Source: Emydura subglobosa (lineage: Eukaryota > Chordata > Testudines > Chelidae). From it: DNA of 64,000 bases. The translations under genes were made by a program, and so were the position numbers. Within the stretch, counting starts at the first letter, position 1; each line of letters begins with the position of its first letter. Shown here piece by piece: positions 47,299-58,716 of the stretch. The notes below the pieces were generated by a model, which was not told the DNA's origin, ran no database searches, and saw only the letters and a list, made by a program, of their open reading frames with translations. The stretch covers positions 18,637,008-18,701,007 of the forward strand of contig ML679954.1 of assembly GCA_007922225.1 (NCBI GenBank), given 5' to 3'.

Positions 47299-47468
47299 CA
47301 GTGGGGCTCAAATTTTCCATGTCTGAAGTCATTATTATTATTATTATTTTATTAAAACTTCAGCTAAAACAATTCGGCTATTTCTTAGAATGAGATTAGG
47401 GGGGAAAAATCATGGTTTTACACATGTTAAAAAAAAAAATCTTACAGCCATTTTGTTGAGAACCTCTG
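47299..47468. mobile_element. Short hAT-like (Charlie-type) element, about 170 bp
   Basis: The left end CAGTGGGGCTCAAATTTT and the inverse of the right end (CAGAGGTTCTCAACA) both match the CAGTGGTTCTCAAA terminus of Charlie-group hAT elements. The inside has an ATT microsatellite (about 47330-47350). The flanking eight bases do not match well, so old age or a slightly wrong boundary is likely. Confidence 0.5.
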
Positions 47469-49954
47469 GTGTTTCAGTGCTTTGGAACATAGTCTTGATT
47501 TTTTTTTTTGGCAGAGTAGCTTGCCCTTATGTAAGAGATATGCCTCTTGCCATTTCTGTTTACTCTCACCCAAATTTGACCAATTTAAGAGCCTCTGAAT
47601 ATTCTCAGTTTGCACATATTCATTAGAAACTTGTTAGAATTTGGCAGGTAAAGCTTCCAAATATTGCATCTGCACTGATCATGCTCCAGCCCAGGTCTGC
47701 GCGGTCTGAGTAGGACTTCTCTGCAAATGCTCCTCCTGGCATCTGAGGGCCACTGTTGCATAGGCAACTTTAATTTCCTAACTTTTCAGTTCTTGGCTTT
47801 ACAGCCTTAATGTTTTCTTAGGAGTTCTTTTGGATGCAATTAAAATTACACTAAATAATTTGTTTAAATTTTCACAGAAATTTTGAATGTTTCCCACTTA
47901 AGTAGGAAAAGGTTGAGCATTTCAGCTTGGATTAGAATAGATATTATACTAAAAAATTGTGGATGCTTAGCCACAACGTATGTCAATACGTTGGGCCTCC
48001 CTGCTACATGTCCCTCCTGTCACCAGTAACCAAAAGTCTCCTCTTGAGTCTCTTGGTGGGGAAAGGCCAGTGGGCTTTTATTTATTCTCCTCTAAACATG
48101 TTCAGGACATGGCCGGTATTTCACTTTCCTGCCTGGCTCTTTGGAACCTACTTATCAGGTCCTCACTCTACATTAGACTGTCTCTCCCAAAGTCTTTTGA
48201 CTAGAGGGTGGCATGATAAGCCACCTCATTTTGCAAAGATATTCTAAATAGTCCTTCTGCCATGTTTTACAGCTGTAGCACATTTACACTAACACATTTA
48301 CGTTTTACAATCTTGGATGCCCCAATATAAAATGTGACAATCTTCATTCTACAACTAGCCAGTTGAAAACTAGCAGGGGAAGCTGACATTTCTAATCATC
48401 AATGCAAAGATTTGTTTTGGACATCTCAGTACTTTAGAAACAGTTTAATTCTTTTCTAATTTGTGTTTTGGGCAGCAGCATATTTTATCTGAACTGGTAA
48501 TCCTATTCCTAGTAGTAGGTGACAGAAACCAAAAAAAGCTTTTTTTCAAAATGAGTCCAGTACAACTGTGTTGCGAATAGAGCTAGGAATTGTTAGAAAG
48601 CTCAGTTATATTGTGAATAGCTTGTTGCAGCTGTCTGGCCCTGATCCTGTAAATTCACGTGTGCTTATCTTTAAGCACAAGAGTTATTCCATCAAAGTTA
48701 ATGTGACAGCTTTCGTATTTAAAGTTATGCATATGTTTAAAAGTAAAGTCTATTTCATTATCTTTTTATGATACATAAATACCTTCAAAATGCCAAAATA
48801 GGCATGTCTCAATGATTAAAAATAAACAAACAAACAATATCTAAAATGATAAGGGTTTGTGTCAAAGCCCTGTATAATTTAAGGGATCTAAAAACCATGT
48901 ACTGCACATTAATAAGGATTTAAACTAGGTGTATTAGTCCTACTTAATGACTAGAAAATTTTCTAGTTGTTTGAAACAGCTTTACAGGGTAACTCTGAAA
49001 GTTAACCTCTAAAATCCAGGAACCTACTCTAGAGGAGGTAATAGCTTGTACATTATCAAAATGCACCAGTTACATCACTTCAGTTCAATTAGTATGCTTG
49101 TTGTAAACCATTGTTTGTTATACCAAAGACATAAATATTTAATTGGCATAATTTATATATAAAATTACCTGGGAACTGATCAGCCTATTTGATAAATAGG
49201 CTAAGTACTGAGAGAAAACACAAGTTCCTGAGTGATTATAAGATATACTAATCTACAAAAAAATGCTTTGCTAATGGATTACAGAACCTACCTCTATAAC
49301 TAGAAAATACAAACATGTCTGCTAGACTTTAAAACAAATTATGAGGAATTCATTGCTTAGCAATAACAGTGAGACACCGGTATAAAAAGCCAATTATTCA
49401 CATTCATTTAATAAAATAGGTTTATAATGTGTAAACTTTAGATATTTCACTCTTTAGTAAAATGAACCATTATGAGATGCAAATTTCTCTAACTTGATGC
49501 ATAGAAATCTGGATGATAAAACTGTTAATTTTCAGAACCTGTGCAACAAAGTGTAAAATGTGCTGTGTGTGCGCTTTACAGCTGTAATTCAGGACAAGTG
49601 CATTTTTAAAAGATGTAATCCATGACATTTATATGCTGTATTCCATTCAGTTCTTTCTTATCATCTGTTTCATATTCCATTAAAGACTATCAATTTCAGC
49701 ATTTAAAAGGCCTATGTCAAGGACAAAACATCAAAACGGATGAAGGACTGAAAGTACAAGAGTGCAGCTCGGTGGTTTGTGACTCTTTTCACCTCTTTAC
49801 TAATAATATGACGACAAATCTAAATGCAAAGCTGTGTACATTTTGAACTATTCCCCATTGCTTTTCACTGTACTGAAAATACATCTATCCCCAGCTGCTT
49901 TACAATGGCAGAAAACTGACTTTTTTTTTTTCAAATGAATTGTGTTCTTTATTT
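47469..49954. other. Non-genic stretch; one palindromic remnant at about 48635-48710
   Basis: GGCCCTGATCCTGTAAATTC followed by TTTAAGCACAAGAGTTATTC is a half copy of the 19.9 kb palindromic family. Nothing else is recognised. Confidence 0.4.
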
Positions 49955-49991
49955 AAAAAAAAAAAAAAAAAAAAGGAGAGAGAGAGAGAGC
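49955..49991. repeat. A20 tract followed by (GA)n
   Basis: Twenty A (49955-49974), then a GGAGAGAGAGAGAGAG run. It may be the tail of an unrecognised retroelement or simple slippage. Confidence 0.9.
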
Positions 49992-50483
49992 AGGAATCTA
50001 TCAGCCTTCCACATATGAAGCAGTAACTTTGTTACAAGAGAAGTTCCAAGTTCAATAGAACAACGGCTTATTCCAGAAGTGGTCCCATTGATTTTTAATG
50101 AGCTCATGGATAGGATACTATTCAGCATGAGTAAGTGGTATCAGAATCTGGTCCTCAATTCTAACCCTTTCCAGCGATCCTATTGAAATCAATGGGGCAC
50201 CTGGTGGTGTAAAGTACTAGTGAGCCTAGGGAATGTGGCAGAATCTGGCATGTGATTAGTTGTATAAATATTCAATGCCATGTAATTTTTCAAAGTGGAT
50301 TTTGAAAATTTAAAAAGATAATCCGCTTATTGCATATAAAACCATATACCTTGAAAAGATAATGTTCAATTTTCATTGAACTCTTACATTTACTCTCCTT
50401 TCAAAATGCCCTGTCAGCCACAGGTTTAAATCTAAGGGCAATCAGTCTTCCCACTGGACTTCAGCTTTCCTGGTGGTGCTCAT
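49992..50483. other. Non-genic stretch with a palindromic remnant near 50150-50250
   Basis: GGTCCTCAATTCTAACCC and CCTATTGAAATCAATGGGGC, ending GGCAGAATCTGGC, resemble one arm of the palindromic family. Confidence 0.35.
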
Positions 50484-50502
50484 AGAGAGAGAGAGAGAGA
50501 GA
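50484..50502. repeat. (AG)n microsatellite, 19 bp
   Basis: Uninterrupted AGAG run. Confidence 0.95.
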
Positions 50503-50529
50503 TGGGTGCCCAGATAGCCAGGACCCACA

Positions 50530-50770
50530 CTGCTTATAAACCAAAGTCAAAACTTTGGCCTTATACTCATATCTAGGTGCTATTCAATGGAGCCATTGAG
50601 AATCTGTTGAAATATATTAACTTAAACTAATACCAGCTAACAGATGGGCAGCCATATTCTGCAGCTGGTGTAATTTATGAGAAGTCTTTATGCGTATCAC
50701 CAATTAGAGTGCATTGTAGTAACAGTGAAGAGGTGATGGCACACATTACTGTTGAGGGCCAATTCTGAAA
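50530..50770. mobile_element. Possible ancient LINE fragment
   Basis: ACTTAAACTAATACCAGCTA, GGGCAGCCATATTCTGCAGC and AGAGTGCATTGTAGTAACAG resemble, from memory, an old dispersed vertebrate LINE read in reverse. I cannot place its ends. The sequence up to 51.3 kb might continue it. Confidence 0.25.
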
Positions 50771-53100
50771 GGCCACACATGTGTAGACACTAATAAAAAA
50801 GGCGCTTTCGGCTACTAATGCTCTCTGGGATTCCAGAAGCAATCAAGGATGCAGGAAGATTTTGACCATTTTCTGCCCAGGGTTGACACTATTTGGCAGA
50901 AATCTCCCTCAAAGTGCACTCAGGGTTTTATTTCCTGCACATCAGCATCATCTTTCTCCTCCAGCCATCTCACTACCATTCAGGTACCATTCTTGGCTTC
51001 AAAATACAAAATAGCATCTGTGTTTGAGAGCAAGATACATCTGGATGACACCAGGGTTCAGTTCTCTTCCACTGCCTTCACACAAGCTATGAAACAGAAC
51101 CTGAAGTCTCCCTCCCACTCAAGCCTCAGTCACAACACCTTTGGTGCTATCTCTGTCAGCATCCAAATCAACATTCTCCTTCCCTGCCACCTAAGCCTGG
51201 CACCCACCATGTGCTGCTCTCTGCTGCCTCTGTCAAGGTTTTGCTTGACCCTACCATCCCTCGAGAAAACGTGAAGAGACCACACACAGACTGACTGATC
51301 AGGTAGTGCCAGAAATCTGTGTTTAAACAACACCTTACAGCATGATAAATGGGCACTAATTTAGCAGCAAGGGTTTTTTCAACATTTTGATCTATTTGTG
51401 ATTGTTTCCATCCCTCTGCGTTTAATGTCTTTACGATATTAGATGGATTTTTAGAGCAGTCTGCCCTATTCAAAGGCAAGTTAACCTGACAAAGAAGCAC
51501 AGTAAGAGGTAAAAGAAATGTGAAAAATTGTGGACAGTTGCAGAAACAAGAAGGAGGGTTGCTTAGTTTGTTCTGATGGTTGCTGGTGAATATATGTATA
51601 TCTGTTGATGGAATGGATAAGCAACCTACTAAGATATTGTGAAAATTGTTATGTATGAACACTCATAGCATGCATTGGTGCTTAATGTTTTTAGAAATCT
51701 TAAAAGATGCAAAGCATTTTTTTTTTTAATTCTATCTTTTATGTGTAAAGCAGTGCAGATTTTCTCTATTGAATTGCTCATTGGTTCAGGTAGTAGAATG
51801 CCTGATCTGACATTTCAATCTCTGCAGAAACAGTAAGATTGCGTACTGCATTTGGGTCCCAAATGACTAGATATGAAGTCAATGAGACTCCACACAGGTG
51901 TTGCAGTCTGCCCATGTGGATCACAAGACAGAATCATGGTCTACATTAGCAATTGCCTATGAAAATGTCCATTTCTATAAACAAAATAAATTAACAGAAC
52001 ACTTTTCCATCAAAGCCAAATGTTCTGTGGGAATGGGTCAATTTTGATAAAACTATCTATTAGAAATAGTTTAAATGTTTCATGTTGACAATGTCAACAC
52101 ATTTAATTGTGAGTTTTATATTATATTACAATATTCAAATTAATATATTTCATATTGTATAATATAAAAGTCAACATGAAACATTTGCACTTTGTTTTGA
52201 TTAATTTTAACTATCGAAACAAAACATTTTGGAATGTTTGTTTCATGGGAAATTATGGCATTTGTGCTTTCTGTTCCAATTCTAAACATTTTTTTGTAAT
52301 GTCAGAATTTCATATACAATGGAAATTCCTGTACCCAAGAAGTTCTACATGCAAACTTTTAGAAACCTGTCTTAACCCAACAAAACCATTGAAATTTAAT
52401 TTATGTAGCAAACTACTTACTTTAGCAATCTTTTTTTTTTTTTTTTAAAAATATGGTGTTTGTGGAAGGTGTTAGACTGAAACGGCAATTTTGTTTTTTT
52501 CCCTCATAAGGGATATGGTAAAGTCAGCATTACTGAAAATTTCTCATGCTACTCCAGCAATATGATTATACCATGACTTGTGCTGGGATGGTAGTTCTGC
52601 GTCCAGGCCAATAAGAATGAAAATTGTGATAGCGGAATCTGTCATAGGGATACTCGTTTTTCATGCAGGTGAGAGAAATTTGCATTTATATACAACAGAA
52701 GCACTCTTGCTCAGGAGGGTTGCCAGAATGTAATTCTGAATAAATTCAATTTAATTTAATGGATATGCCTAAAATGCTTTTTGTCTTTTTTTATATATGG
52801 TGGTTAAATCATTATGAACTTCTCTATGCAGACTGCCTAGAGGGTTGTACATTCTTTTGTCTGAGATTGGAATTGATGGATACAATCCCAATAGTAAATA
52901 TTTTTTTTTGGTTTTAGACCTTTATAGTTTTTAGATAATGGAAAATTTAAAAGATCCTTATCTAAGAGAGAAATTTCCTTTCCATTTAAATTACAAACCT
53001 AAAGATTTCTTTCTTTTAGAAAGATGAAGTGGCTTCTCTGGCATTTCTTTGAAAAACGTATCCTGAGTTAGGACTTTCTGCTAAATGGTAAATGGGAAAA
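50771..53100. other. Non-genic stretch; holds the longest motif-free ORFs
   Basis: A 141-codon frame on plus (50849-51274) and a 164-codon frame on minus (51168-51662) overlap near 51.2 kb. Neither has a recognisable domain, both are rich in Ser, Leu and Pro or Asn, and no splice or promoter context supports them. A T-rich run lies at about 52431-52446. I treat this as non-coding. Confidence 0.35.
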
Positions 53101-53149
53101 GATTGCTGATCCTTGATCACCTGCTTGTGTAAATCCCAGCACCATGTTC

Positions 53150-53460
53150 CAAGATGTGGCACTTGAAGACTAGAGGTTGCTGGGAATTATAATCTGCATA
53201 CTGGGTATGATTGAGAATGGGCCACTGACTAAGCATCATGTGACTGCCTGCAAACTATATAAAGGAGTACTCCTGGTTTAGTCTGAGGATCTGGCAGGAG
53301 GCCTCTGGATAGCCAGGAAGGGCTACCTTGTGGGAAGGGGGATAGGCCTCAGTTACCCTTTGATTGTACTTTGAATTTTCCTGCATCTTTTCTTAATAAA
53401 ACTAGCCCTTGATTGAATGGGTCACGGAACTTTATTACAGTTACTGTTCTCCAGTAGGCA
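53150..53460 (+). mobile_element. Possible LTR core (TATA box to poly(A) signal), plus strand
   Basis: TATATAAA at 53256-53263 is followed 132 bp later by AATAAA at 53395-53400, with a GC-richer segment between and a GGTCACGGAAC-type stretch after. This is LTR-like spacing, but no TG...CA boundary pair or target duplication was found. Confidence 0.3.
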
Positions 53461-54452
53461 AACTCACTGGCCAGGGCAAGCTTCTTGACGTTACTGGCCA
53501 AATTATGGGACTGGCATTCTGATTTTTCTGGATCAATCCTACATTCACAGTAAAGTGACTTGCATGTGAATGGAATACACAGAGGAGTTCTCTATTAAAT
53601 TCTGTTGTATGATTTCAAAACAAACTAACACGCAAACAAAAAACACCACCACAGGAAGGTTATATTATTTTAAATTCTGTAGAATTTTTCCATAAGAGTA
53701 AAAATAAATATCTCCTGGTATGAACAATCCTGTGCCCAGATAAGATAGTTTGAAGACCTTTGTAGTCCTTTGAACACTCCCCTCGTCCCTTCCCATTAAG
53801 TTATTTGTTTGGTTCCAATCCTCCAGTGAACTCTGTGTGGGCAGATTTCACTGATTTCAAAGGGGCTTCTTGTAGGTGCAGGGATTATACCATGGGTAGA
53901 TCCCAGTGCATGACTAGGGACTTTGTGCTCATGCCTCTGGAGAATGGTGAAAGCTTTTATATAAAGCTAGAGATGCATGGCTCATGTTGTTGAAAGAAAT
54001 GATGCACATTTGTGATGACATTCATAAACGGGGGAGAGAAAGAGGCAGAATGATCTGTAGCATCTGGAACGCTGCTGCTTTTACAGGAATCCACATAATA
54101 AGGCTTTCTGAGAGACTAATTCCAAAGCCTAGTTATTTATGAACTACCCATACATAAAGACCTGTAATTACTTTTATGTTAATTTTTGTAGCACTTGATT
54201 TGAATAACACAGTTTTGGGAGGACTTTTAATTAAAAATATAAATGAATCAGATATTCTCTAATAAATTGCAGAACAAAAGAATCCCATCTTTTTAACAGC
54301 TATGAATTGGGTTTTCATTCAAGAATATCAATTAGGGGAAGAATTCAGAAAACTTTTCCTTTCCTCTTTTTTCATTACTGCGAATGAAGCTGTTGTTACA
54401 GAATAAATAATGGTTTCATCTTCATGCTCACTTGCTTACAGTAAAATCAACA
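53461..54452. other. Non-genic stretch with one palindromic remnant at about 53835-53930
   Basis: TGTGGGCAGATTTCACTGAT, TTTCAAAGGGGCTTCTTGTA and GGTGCAGGGATTATACC belong to the palindromic family. Otherwise AT-rich and unremarkable. Confidence 0.4.
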
Positions 54453-54454
54453 TA

Positions 54455-54773
54455 CAATAGAACCTCAGAGTTACGAACACCTCGGGAATGGAGGTTGTTT
54501 GTAACTCTGAACAAAATATTCTTTCAAAAGTTCACAACTGAACATTAACTTAATCCAGCTTTGAAACACTAGTATGCAGAAGAAAAATGCTTCTTTTCCT
54601 TTATTTTTAGTAGCTTAAGTTTAACACAGTATTGCACTGTATTTGCTTTTTTCTTTCTTTCTTTCCCTCCCTCTCTCTGCAGCTGCCTGATTGTGCACTT
54701 CTGGTTCCAAATGAGGTCTGTGGTGGACTGGTCAGTTTGTAACTCTGGTGTTTGTAATTCTGAGGTTCTCCTG
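54455..54773. mobile_element. Tigger/pogo-like non-autonomous DNA transposon, 319 bp, TA TSD
   Basis: The left end CAATAGAACCTCAGAGTTAC and the inverse of the right end (CAGGAGAACCTCAGAATTAC) match along about 26 bases with four or five differences. Both ends are flanked by TA (54453-54454 and 54774-54775), the target duplication of Tc1/mariner/pogo elements. The AGAACCTCAG end is typical of Tigger relatives. A TTTCTTTCTTTCCCTCC pyrimidine tract lies inside. No transposase frame. Confidence 0.82.
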
Positions 54774-54775
54774 TA

Positions 54776-56850
54776 TTTTTTGTTCCAAAATAAAGTTTTA
54801 TAAGTATCATTAATCTTCTTATTTGGATTTTGCCTTTTACTTAGTTTTATTTGAGCTTCATCAGTTAAAAAAATCAATCCACATTTGGCTCGTGTAGTCA
54901 TAACTGTAACACATCATAGACTCCTGGGCTCTCAAGAATGCAAAGTCAGTTCTTAACAATCACAGCAAAGACGTGTTTAGAAAAAAAAAAAGCCTGCAAA
55001 TAAAAATATTCTTACACAGAAGAACCAATGTCCTAAACAAAATTTTAACCTAAAATATAATCAGTGTTTGTGGCAGCACCTCCCATCCCTGACTATTGCC
55101 CCATGAAACGTTACCCCATGAAAGAAATTCCATGTAGGCTAGGGCGATGGGAGACAAAAGTTACTCTTCTCCAATGTCAGTTTGGCCCCCTTGACGTTTT
55201 CCGTGTTAATGGGATTCATTTTCTGGAATAACACGAACTTTATAATTTAAAACAGGGTGTCACTTTTCATTTGACCACAAGATGGAGGCGTTACAAAACT
55301 ATTGTTTTCAGATGACTGAGAACCAGAGTGGTGATTTTGTATTTACTAGGGTTTGTTACACAGACATCTATGCAGGGTTAATGGTTTTAAGATGAACACC
55401 CTTGCTTATGGGTTTGTCTATTTTATCTTTAAAGGGTGAAGTGTTTGATGTTATACGTTCCCCAGCATATCAAAGATAGAAATAATCACTTTCGCCTTGC
55501 AAGAAGTTTATTGCCTTGTCTGCAACTGTACTGCCGCCTTCTGTCATCACTCAGCTCTCATAAGCTAAGCAGTGCAGGGTCTGATCAGTAGTTTGGCTGG
55601 AGACTGCCAAGGAAACTGAGATTGGAAAAAGTTTTTGAGAGCCAATAGAAGGCACTTCTGTCCTGTCTGGAAAGAATATGTCTTTAGGAGTTATTAGACT
55701 GCTGGCGTGCATTCTTCTGGATGAAGATATAAAACCAAGGCTTGATCACATGTGACTATGAAAGAACACATGATGCTTTCCATAAGGATAGGTTTGTGGG
55801 GAAGGCTAAGGAAGAAGGATTGCATAAGGCTTTTGTTTGCTTCGTTTTTGCTGTTGGTAAAGTGACACACGCTTGTCACTACAGTAACTTCGGCAATCAG
55901 CAATACACCTCTGGTCCTGATTTCCGTGGGAACACTGCAGTTTGCTGGGAATTAAGTTTGATTAGGTTGTATTGTTTGTCTCAATCACCTGGACTTTACA
56001 GGTTTATTGTCCCTTCTCTATCAACTCTCTATGAGCACAAATCGATTGGATGGACGTGCATAGTTTTACCCACCACCTCTGATCCTTGTGAGAGGAGGGC
56101 TACGGGTTTTGTTCACTCTTTCCCAGGAAGTGTGATCTCTAAGGTGAGAGAATAGATTGGCTGGGAAGGTACCACCATAGAATCACCTCTATATGAGGGG
56201 TTGACATTGATTTGGTATGTGTTTCTTTGCAAGTGTCAGCCATACACGTGCAATCTGAAAGATCTTTCTTTATATTAAGGGAAGAAGAAAACGAGAGGAC
56301 ATATGTAAGATCTCAGACATACGAAGGCACTGTGGACGCACCTCAAGATAGCAGGCTGTATTTAAACACAAAATGGAAGGTGCTTCTCTCCATTTAACAA
56401 GACCACCAAAAATGTTGCAACAAACACTGCCCTACATACACTGAAGTCCAATGAGGGTTTATGGATTTTTGTCTATTAGCTTTGGCAATTGTAAGGGGAA
56501 TAAAGGGGTGTTAATTCATGAGGAGGAAATGTGAATTTCCTGTGGCCTTTGTAAAACCATTCAATTGCAGGAGGTAAAAGCTCATTTACTCACCACCTCT
56601 AGAGGTTGTGTCATGGGGCTTGCAATTGATTTTGTTTACTGTTTCCACCCTTTGAAAAATGGTTCTTTTCGCCCGGGTGAGTCCTGGAGGGCAGGGAGGA
56701 TTGCAAGTGGAGGTGAGGACTTGCTGTAGATTAGTTTAGGTCAGCTGTTTCTTGAGAGGTTTGTATTCCAGTTCTTAGTTGTGGTGGTTGGATCACTTCA
56801 GTGCCCAGTTGTGGATGTCTGAGAAGGTGGAACAATGCTGTCTGCTGGAA
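54776..56850. other. No recognised gene; contains a 137-codon motif-free ORF
   Basis: The plus frame 55742-56155 is open for 137 codons from an ATG. I recognise no domain, signal peptide or repeat in it. A loosely repeated block (CACCACCTCT, then a TTTTGTT-ACT-TTTCC pattern) occurs near 56070 and 56592. This could be a decayed element disrupted by the solo LTR at 57 kb. I do not call a gene. Confidence 0.35.
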
Positions 56851-56869
56851 CTTAGTGAACATGGGTTGC

Positions 56870-56951
56870 TTTGGACCCAGGCAATTTGGTTTTAAGTCTA
56901 GGTATAGCACAGAAGCTATGCTAGTTTTCAGTCTGCTCTACTCCTGGATGA
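56870..56951 (+). pseudogene. Possible reverse-transcriptase scrap (QFGF...YSTEA)
   Basis: A plus frame reads QFGFKSRYSTEAMLVFSLL, which resembles the Q-S/F-GF-R-x-x-x-STETAL block found before the catalytic strands of many LINE RTs. It is only about 27 residues long and stops at the solo LTR inserted at 56956. The match is too short to name a clade. Confidence 0.3.
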
Positions 56952-56955
56952 AGAT

Positions 56956-57435
56956 TGTTGAAGAAAACACAGTCTTCACTTCTGTTTGGGTGGGCAAGGA
57001 AAAGACCTTTATTACAAGGTAATTACCTGGGACAACAGCTTCAGCTGAACTGCGCCCCCGATCTGCATCTCGTGAGGGTTATTATACAGACTTATTACCA
57101 AGTCATTGTTATACAGCAAAATGCATTGAGCATGCGTAATAAAACAGAAGGAATAACGGTGAGTTGCACAAACAGTGTCATGAATACAATTGCACAAGGA
57201 ACTCCCCGTATTTGGTTACAAAGGAAGACATGCGCATAGCTCATTGTTAAAATGGAAAAATACAACTTCAGTTAAAAGAAAGAGACAGTTGAGCAGTTTG
57301 ATATCTTAATTAACGTCAGAGAAAACTTCATCCATGCCTAGCTAACCACGCTTATCGGTCAACACATTCCAAACTGCCTCTTAGCTTTCAGCTACATTCT
57401 CAAACTGCCTTTGTAACAAACTTCATGTTTCCACA
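56956..57435 (-). mobile_element. Solo LTR of an endogenous retrovirus-like element, 480 bp, 4-bp TSD
   Basis: Read on the minus strand the repeat runs from TGTGGAAACATG to TTCTTCAACA, the canonical TG...CA ends. Both sides are flanked by AGAT (56952-56955 and 57436-57439), a 4-bp target duplication. Within it a TATA-like TATAATAA (plus about 57079-57087) precedes AATAAA (plus 57008-57013) by about 70 bp, as expected for an LTR promoter, R region and poly(A) signal. No internal viral sequence is attached, so it is a solo LTR left by recombination. Four-base duplications are usual in gamma-like ERVs and some Gypsy elements. Confidence 0.82.
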
Positions 57436-57450
57436 AGATCAAGTTGTCTG

Positions 57451-57523
57451 TAGGAAGGTACAGTGGCCTTCCTCAGAGCCTGGGCTTGAGGAAGGGCTGC
57501 AACGACTAAGCCGGACGGGACCA
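57451..57523 (+). repeat. 73-bp direct repeat, left copy, bounding the GC-rich block
   Basis: It matches 58717-58789 at 62 of 73 positions, the differences being mostly transitions. It starts TAGGAAGGT and ends GGGACCA. Similarity stops just after each copy. Confidence 0.85.
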
Positions 57524-57635
57524 GGTCAGGCTGCCCAGTCTGCCTGGCAACAAGGGAGCCGGACAGTGATAGGTCCAGCAGGCCGGCCAGCCCAGCAACA
57601 GAGGGGCGTAGCTTCCGCCGGGGCAAGAAGTGTAA

Positions 57636-58178
57636 AAGGCAGGCCCCACAGCTCAGTTAGAGAGAGGCTGCCACCGGAGGCAGACTTGCTGGCTGCAGCG
57701 TAAGCCTGACCCCCGCCAAGCCGCCACCCCGAGTGAGCGCCTCCCAGAGCAGAGGCGCCGGGAACGGCCCAACCAACCGGGCCCCAAGGACTGGATAGGG
57801 CCTCTGGGCCCCTGTGACTGGTCCGGGCCACAGAGCCCCAAGGACTGCATAGGGCCTCCAGGCCCCAGTGACTGGACTGAGCCCCCTGGGCCTCCGGGGT
57901 GGGAGATTCCTTTGGAGGCCAGCCCTGACCTGGAGGAGCTGCCTGATGCCGTTCCCCCGGGGCCCTGTGACCTGGAGGAATTGCCCTCTATAGAGGAAAT
58001 CCTGGAGCCCTGTGACCTGGAGGAGCTGCCCTCCGCAGAGGAGCTCCCCGACTTGCCGTCGGTTGACGAGGAGGGACTGGTGAGCCTGCTGCGGGCCAAG
58101 TACCCCAGCGACCCCAAGGACCCGGAGGAAACAGGTACCTGGGGAACAAGGGAGGAAATAGCCCAGGGACAGCCATAG
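57636..58178 (+). CDS. Open frame with Pro-rich and Asp-Leu-Glu-Glu-Leu-Pro repeats, no ATG (uncertain coding)
   Basis: From the stop at 57633 this frame stays open for 180 codons to a stop at 58176. It contains no in-frame ATG, so it would need an upstream exon or a non-standard start. Residues translated from the 54-bp repeat alternate PKDW/PKDC-IGP-GP and SDW/CDW-type motifs. From about residue 96 a 15-residue unit PCDLEELPS-EE is repeated, preceded by a related DLEELPD. The end is acidic (DLPSVDEEGL) then basic (RAKYPSDPK). No known domain is recognised. The repeat periods (54 and 45 bp) are multiples of three, which suggests descent from coding DNA. GC-richness alone also favours open frames, so coding status is unproven. 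Confidence 0.35.
   Translation, partial: KAGPTAQLERGCHRRQTCWLQRKPDPRQAATPSERLPEQRRRERPNQPGPKDWIGPLGPCDWSGPQSPKDCIGPPGPSDWTEPPGPPGWEIPLEASPDLEELPDAVPPGPCDLEELPSIEEILEPCDLEELPSAEELPDLPSVDEEGLVSLLRAKYPSDPKDPEETGTWGTREEIAQGQP
57781..57888 (+). repeat. 54-bp tandem repeat, two copies
   Basis: GCCCCAAGGACTG-ATAGGGCC begins both copies (57781 and 57835). The period is 54 bp and the copies differ at scattered positions. Confidence 0.8.
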
Positions 58179-58386
58179 CCAGTGGCTGAGTCAGGGGCAA
58201 GACCCCGTCGGCGTGTTGCAGAGGGAGTCCTGCCAACTCAGTGGCAACCATCTTTGCCACTGCTTAGGCCCTGGGCTGGGATGCAGTGGAGACGGGTGGG
58301 CCTGCATCCCCTTCCCTCCTTCCTTAGCCACCCCAGGAGAACATACTCTCCCCTGCCGCTACAGATAGTGGACACACTGCCTGCCT

Positions 58387-58690
58387 CGCCCTGCCTAAGG
58401 GCCAGAGGCCACAAACTGCTTACCGGTCTCACCCCACCTGGGGGTTGGAGATCATAGGCTGCCACCTGCCTCCCCTCTGCCTGAAGGCCTGAGGCAACAG
58501 ACTGCTTATCGGTCTCACCCTGCCTGAGAGTTGGAGACCCCTAGACTATTTGCTTGCTGGTCCCACCTTGCCTGAGGGTTGGAGACCCCGAGAGTACTTG
58601 TTTGCTAATCTCACCCTGCCTGAGGGTTGGAGACCCCAAACTACTTGCTTGCCTGCTTTGCCCTGCCTGAGGGCTGGGGCTAAGACTCGT
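58387..58690 (+). repeat. 41-48-bp minisatellite, about seven units
   Basis: Units start CACCCTGCCTGAGGGTTGGA or close variants at 58387, 58430, 58475, 58516, 58564, 58612 and 58660 (partial). The three 58516-58659 units are exactly 48 bp and best conserved. Earlier units are 43, 45 and 41 bp and more diverged. Confidence 0.85.
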
Positions 58691-58716
58691 ACAGAGATGC
58701 TAACACATTCCCCTTT

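Noticed and set aside
47299..47468. hAT-like element with a proposed 8-bp duplication
   Set aside because: The flanking octamers do not match, so I keep the element by its ends but reject a target-duplication claim.
51168..51662. 164-codon minus-strand ORF, the longest in the window, and the overlapping plus ORF 50849-51274
   Set aside because: No recognised domain, no splice or promoter context. Opposite-strand ORFs overlap, and one such ORF is expected by chance in 64 kb read in six frames.
55742..56155. 137-codon plus-strand ORF beginning with ATG
   Set aside because: No family motif seen and no conserved neighbours. It sits in repeat-like sequence. Described as a motif-free ORF but not called as a gene.
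56870..56951. RT-like scrap considered as evidence for a full LINE across 55-57 kb
   Set aside because: Only about 27 residues resemble an RT block, and upstream frames show nothing. Kept as a low-confidence fragment only.
57526..58465. Minus-strand Gly/Ser-rich and Arg-rich ORFs across the GC-rich block
   Set aside because: They are opposite-strand shadows of GC-rich repeats. The repeat periods force open frames on both strands.
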